From: Runella sp.
Lineage (GTDB): Bacteria > Bacteroidota > Bacteroidia > Cytophagales > Spirosomataceae
Assembly: GCF_027484545.1 (NCBI RefSeq)
Contig: NZ_JAIXST010000244.1
Location: 1-55,638 of the forward strand
Direction of reading: 5' to 3'
DNA length: 55,638 bases
Of the stretch, positions 55,001-55,638 are shown one piece after another (position 1 is the first letter of the stretch; every line of letters begins with the position of its first letter). A model generated the notes under the pieces. That model searched no databases and was not told where the DNA came from. It worked only from the letters and a program-made list of their open reading frames with translations. Position numbers and translations under genes: made by a program.

Positions 55001-55638
55001 CTTCTGGTCTTCCTTCTTTTTTCCAATATTTAAAAAACTGTTGGAAGTGTGGTCTCGTATCTATACCCTCATCTGTGTTATATAATGGCAAAATAGAGTT
55101 ATAGATTTCATCTTTTAAACTTGGTTTTTTAATTCCGAAGTGTTCAATAAATTCTTTAGTCTTTCGGTTTGTCAGCAATACTGGGTCAATGGTTTTGCAA
55201 GTCGCATTTGTTTCGTCTAAGGGCAAAAACAAAATACCGTGCAATTCATTGCCCTTTTGTTCAAATGCAGGAACTGCATTTCCTTGTGTATCTTTAAAAA
55301 TAGGTTTTGTTTTGAATTTATCTTGGTATGATTTTCTTTCAGACAAATATTCGTAAAACGTATGAAGCCATTCATTTGATTGACTTTTTATAAAATTGCT
55401 TGTTATTAAGTCAGCAATCTTATTTTCAAAGTCCAAATTTGATTTTATCAAATTTGGTTCTTTTCTGTCCCAAGACCTTTCTGAACCACCGTCAATATAA
55501 TCTGTAATTTCTTTGTCTTTTGTTCTACCGATTGTTGAGAAAACCCACTTTGCGTTTTTATTTTTGACTAATTCTGCAAGTTGTTCGTTAGTGAACAAGT
55601 TTGCCAAATCAGGCGAATCAGCCCAATATGCGTTTGGC
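52050..55638 (-). CDS. Large SF1 (Upf1-like) helicase, 5' end outside the window
   Basis: A protein of at least 1195 residues on the minus strand. The frame stays open past a TTG at 55607 to the right edge (codons reading NAYWADSPDLANLF), so the N-terminus is missing. Numbering from 55607: an unassigned region of about 1-430; a charged, probably coiled-coil part, about 440-570 (KLLDEYKARQ, IEDLKNQLEIKKSRVDLAK); and a C-terminal SF1 helicase. Its motifs are Walker A YGPPGTGKTTTL (about 703), DYVIFDESSMTG (about 815), AGDPKQIPPVI, TIGLIAPYKAQA, DTVHGFQGDECDIVFF and YNVAISRAKDYLVV. The set is complete, so ATPase/helicase activity is likely. The gene is very AT-rich, unlike the PUL, and looks acquired. 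The missing N-terminus could contain a GHKL/Hsp90-like ATPase, as in sacsin-type helicases, but this is inference. Confidence 0.8.
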   Translation of the reverse strand, partial: PNAYWADSPDLANLFTNEQLAELVKNKNAKWVFSTIGRTKDKEITDYIDGGSERSWDRKEPNLIKSNLDFENKIADLITSNFIKSQSNEWLHTFYEYLSERKSYQDKFKTKPIFKDTQGNAVPAFEQKGNELHGILFLPLDETNATCKTIDPVLLTNRKTKEFIEHFGIKKPSLKDEIYNSILPLYNTDEGIDTRPHFQQFFKYWKKEGRPEDFISSIKDKSFILCKTNDTETRYRGLANTIYYPTDELLKYFETKPDTKFVDLEDYHSFITDKEDKHLLKEFLTKLGVVDLPRILKREITEWNDWEERSKIKSDRGDSLIDGTSGHSGQGTFDRIIDGCKEVLNKIEIDKSLLLWRYLGKLQLSELKGEHRYFYYSQQRQSFEATTLTLLKTKKWLLSNNNELVAPNKITIQELASDYQCNPELERLLGFKPTVILSKTERIASKFESEEEAEFAKKLLDEYKARQHSNNLTNPKNANSNDSVDSTPKLSKIEKTIKYLDDLQSEFTPKQKVKKNESQEIENKPEINFDEEFAKGIEDLKNQLEIKKSRVDLAKNIDKSVKYSYDWFKAYLQLLTTYGEKQGTQKQKSISFQEIKPYKTDNKYFLLCGASSYISPEIENADDFKVSLVFAGGKRENITVEGVSKKGQDLLIYCREPLSSNTLSRLSNIFKVEINFTPVIDLLDRLYKAFTNNHNINEWQDIEEAMPSLNYIYGPPGTGKTTTLCNNINDILIENPNAKILVLTPTNKAADVVCKKLWDIDSDIFAIRLSSPTDPDLEEEAIYRDTLNDVDIEDISVVASTIHRLPYFDIQEIGLLFQYKWDYVIFDESSMTGLHYITFAIMALFKTNPDTNFIIAGDPKQIPPVIEIDEKELENFDFQDENIYKMMNLESFKPEEQVIRDNDSIVNLATQYRSVPNIGQLFSELSYSSLLKHDRAINRKEAKQLPEEFRSLISSNVTFVDIPLNQDNSIYRVNKLFYSSYHTYCAILVSEIIKYFDTTNKDEQWTIGLIAPYKAQAMLLNKLITSYGISENIKVISDTVHGFQGDECDIVFFVCNPNNYFFSSHEKALLSKEYIYNVAISRAKDYLVVLHPYSAIPNNNFINKIGHSYKNNFGNAKILNTNDIENILFNDRNYIESNSYVSGHDNVNVFGLSEMKYFIKANDTAIDIQLRDLKEHKINGLTVESNLKQTDSESP

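Noticed and set aside
1-55638. CRISPR array, tRNA or rRNA genes, intact transposase
   Set aside because: I saw no regularly spaced direct repeats, no cloverleaf or rRNA-like conserved stretches, and no DDE or tyrosine-recombinase motifs.

Overview
The window looks like chromosomal DNA of a Bacteroidota member, most likely a Cytophagales bacterium (Spirosomataceae-type). The main evidence is a SusC/SusD pair driven by an ECF sigma/FecR pair, SPII/SPI-exported enzymes throughout, many Gfo-free oxidative sugar genes, a CoaX (type III) pantothenate kinase and an LptC lipoprotein. Genus-level assignment is not possible from what I can see. No rRNA, tRNA or CRISPR array is visible.

Layout. (a) 1-463: mostly non-coding, with a possible decayed or edge-truncated minus-strand frame. 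(b) 488-5678: an exported beta-helix protein, an exported DinB-like protein, then the housekeeping set coaX - outer-membrane protein - lptC. (c) 5803-12840: control and import module of a polysaccharide utilisation locus (PUL): ECF sigma, FecR anti-sigma (ATGA overlap), SusC-like TonB receptor with an STN signalling domain, and SusD-like lipoprotein, closed by a strong terminator hairpin. (d) 12941-51896: a very long run of plus-strand exported enzymes. They are a two-domain DUF1080 protein, two unassigned helical proteins, a cytochrome-c-tailed sugar dehydrogenase-like protein, two GH92 alpha-mannosidases, an esterase, two sulfatases, a LamG protein, a second cytochrome protein, four more sulfatases, a third unassigned helical protein, a second esterase, a GH27 alpha-galactosidase, a GH43-like propeller protein, a third cytochrome protein, a GH95 alpha-fucosidase and a frameshifted dipeptidyl peptidase IV. 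(e) 52050-right edge: an AT-rich minus-strand gene for a giant SF1 helicase whose 5' end lies outside the window.

How it fits together (inference). The sigma/FecR/STN-SusC chain would sense a glycan at the outer membrane and switch on SusCD and the enzymes. Sulfatases and esterases would strip sulfate and acyl groups. GH92, GH27, GH95 and the GH43-like protein would remove mannose, galactose, fucose and other residues. The unassigned helical proteins are candidates for backbone lyases or hydrolases. The target would be a sulfated heteroglycan rich in fucose, galactose and mannose, perhaps algal or glycoprotein-linked. The most unusual part is three separate c-type cytochrome/beta-propeller proteins together with DUF1080 (3-keto-glycoside hydrolase family), which suggests periplasmic oxidation of sugars coupled to respiration as part of glycan breakdown. 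Signs of remodelling include a leftover 3' end of one of the cytochrome genes at 38406-38513, intergenic inverted repeats, paralogous sulfatases, and a shift to more AT-rich genes from about 22.4 kb onward.
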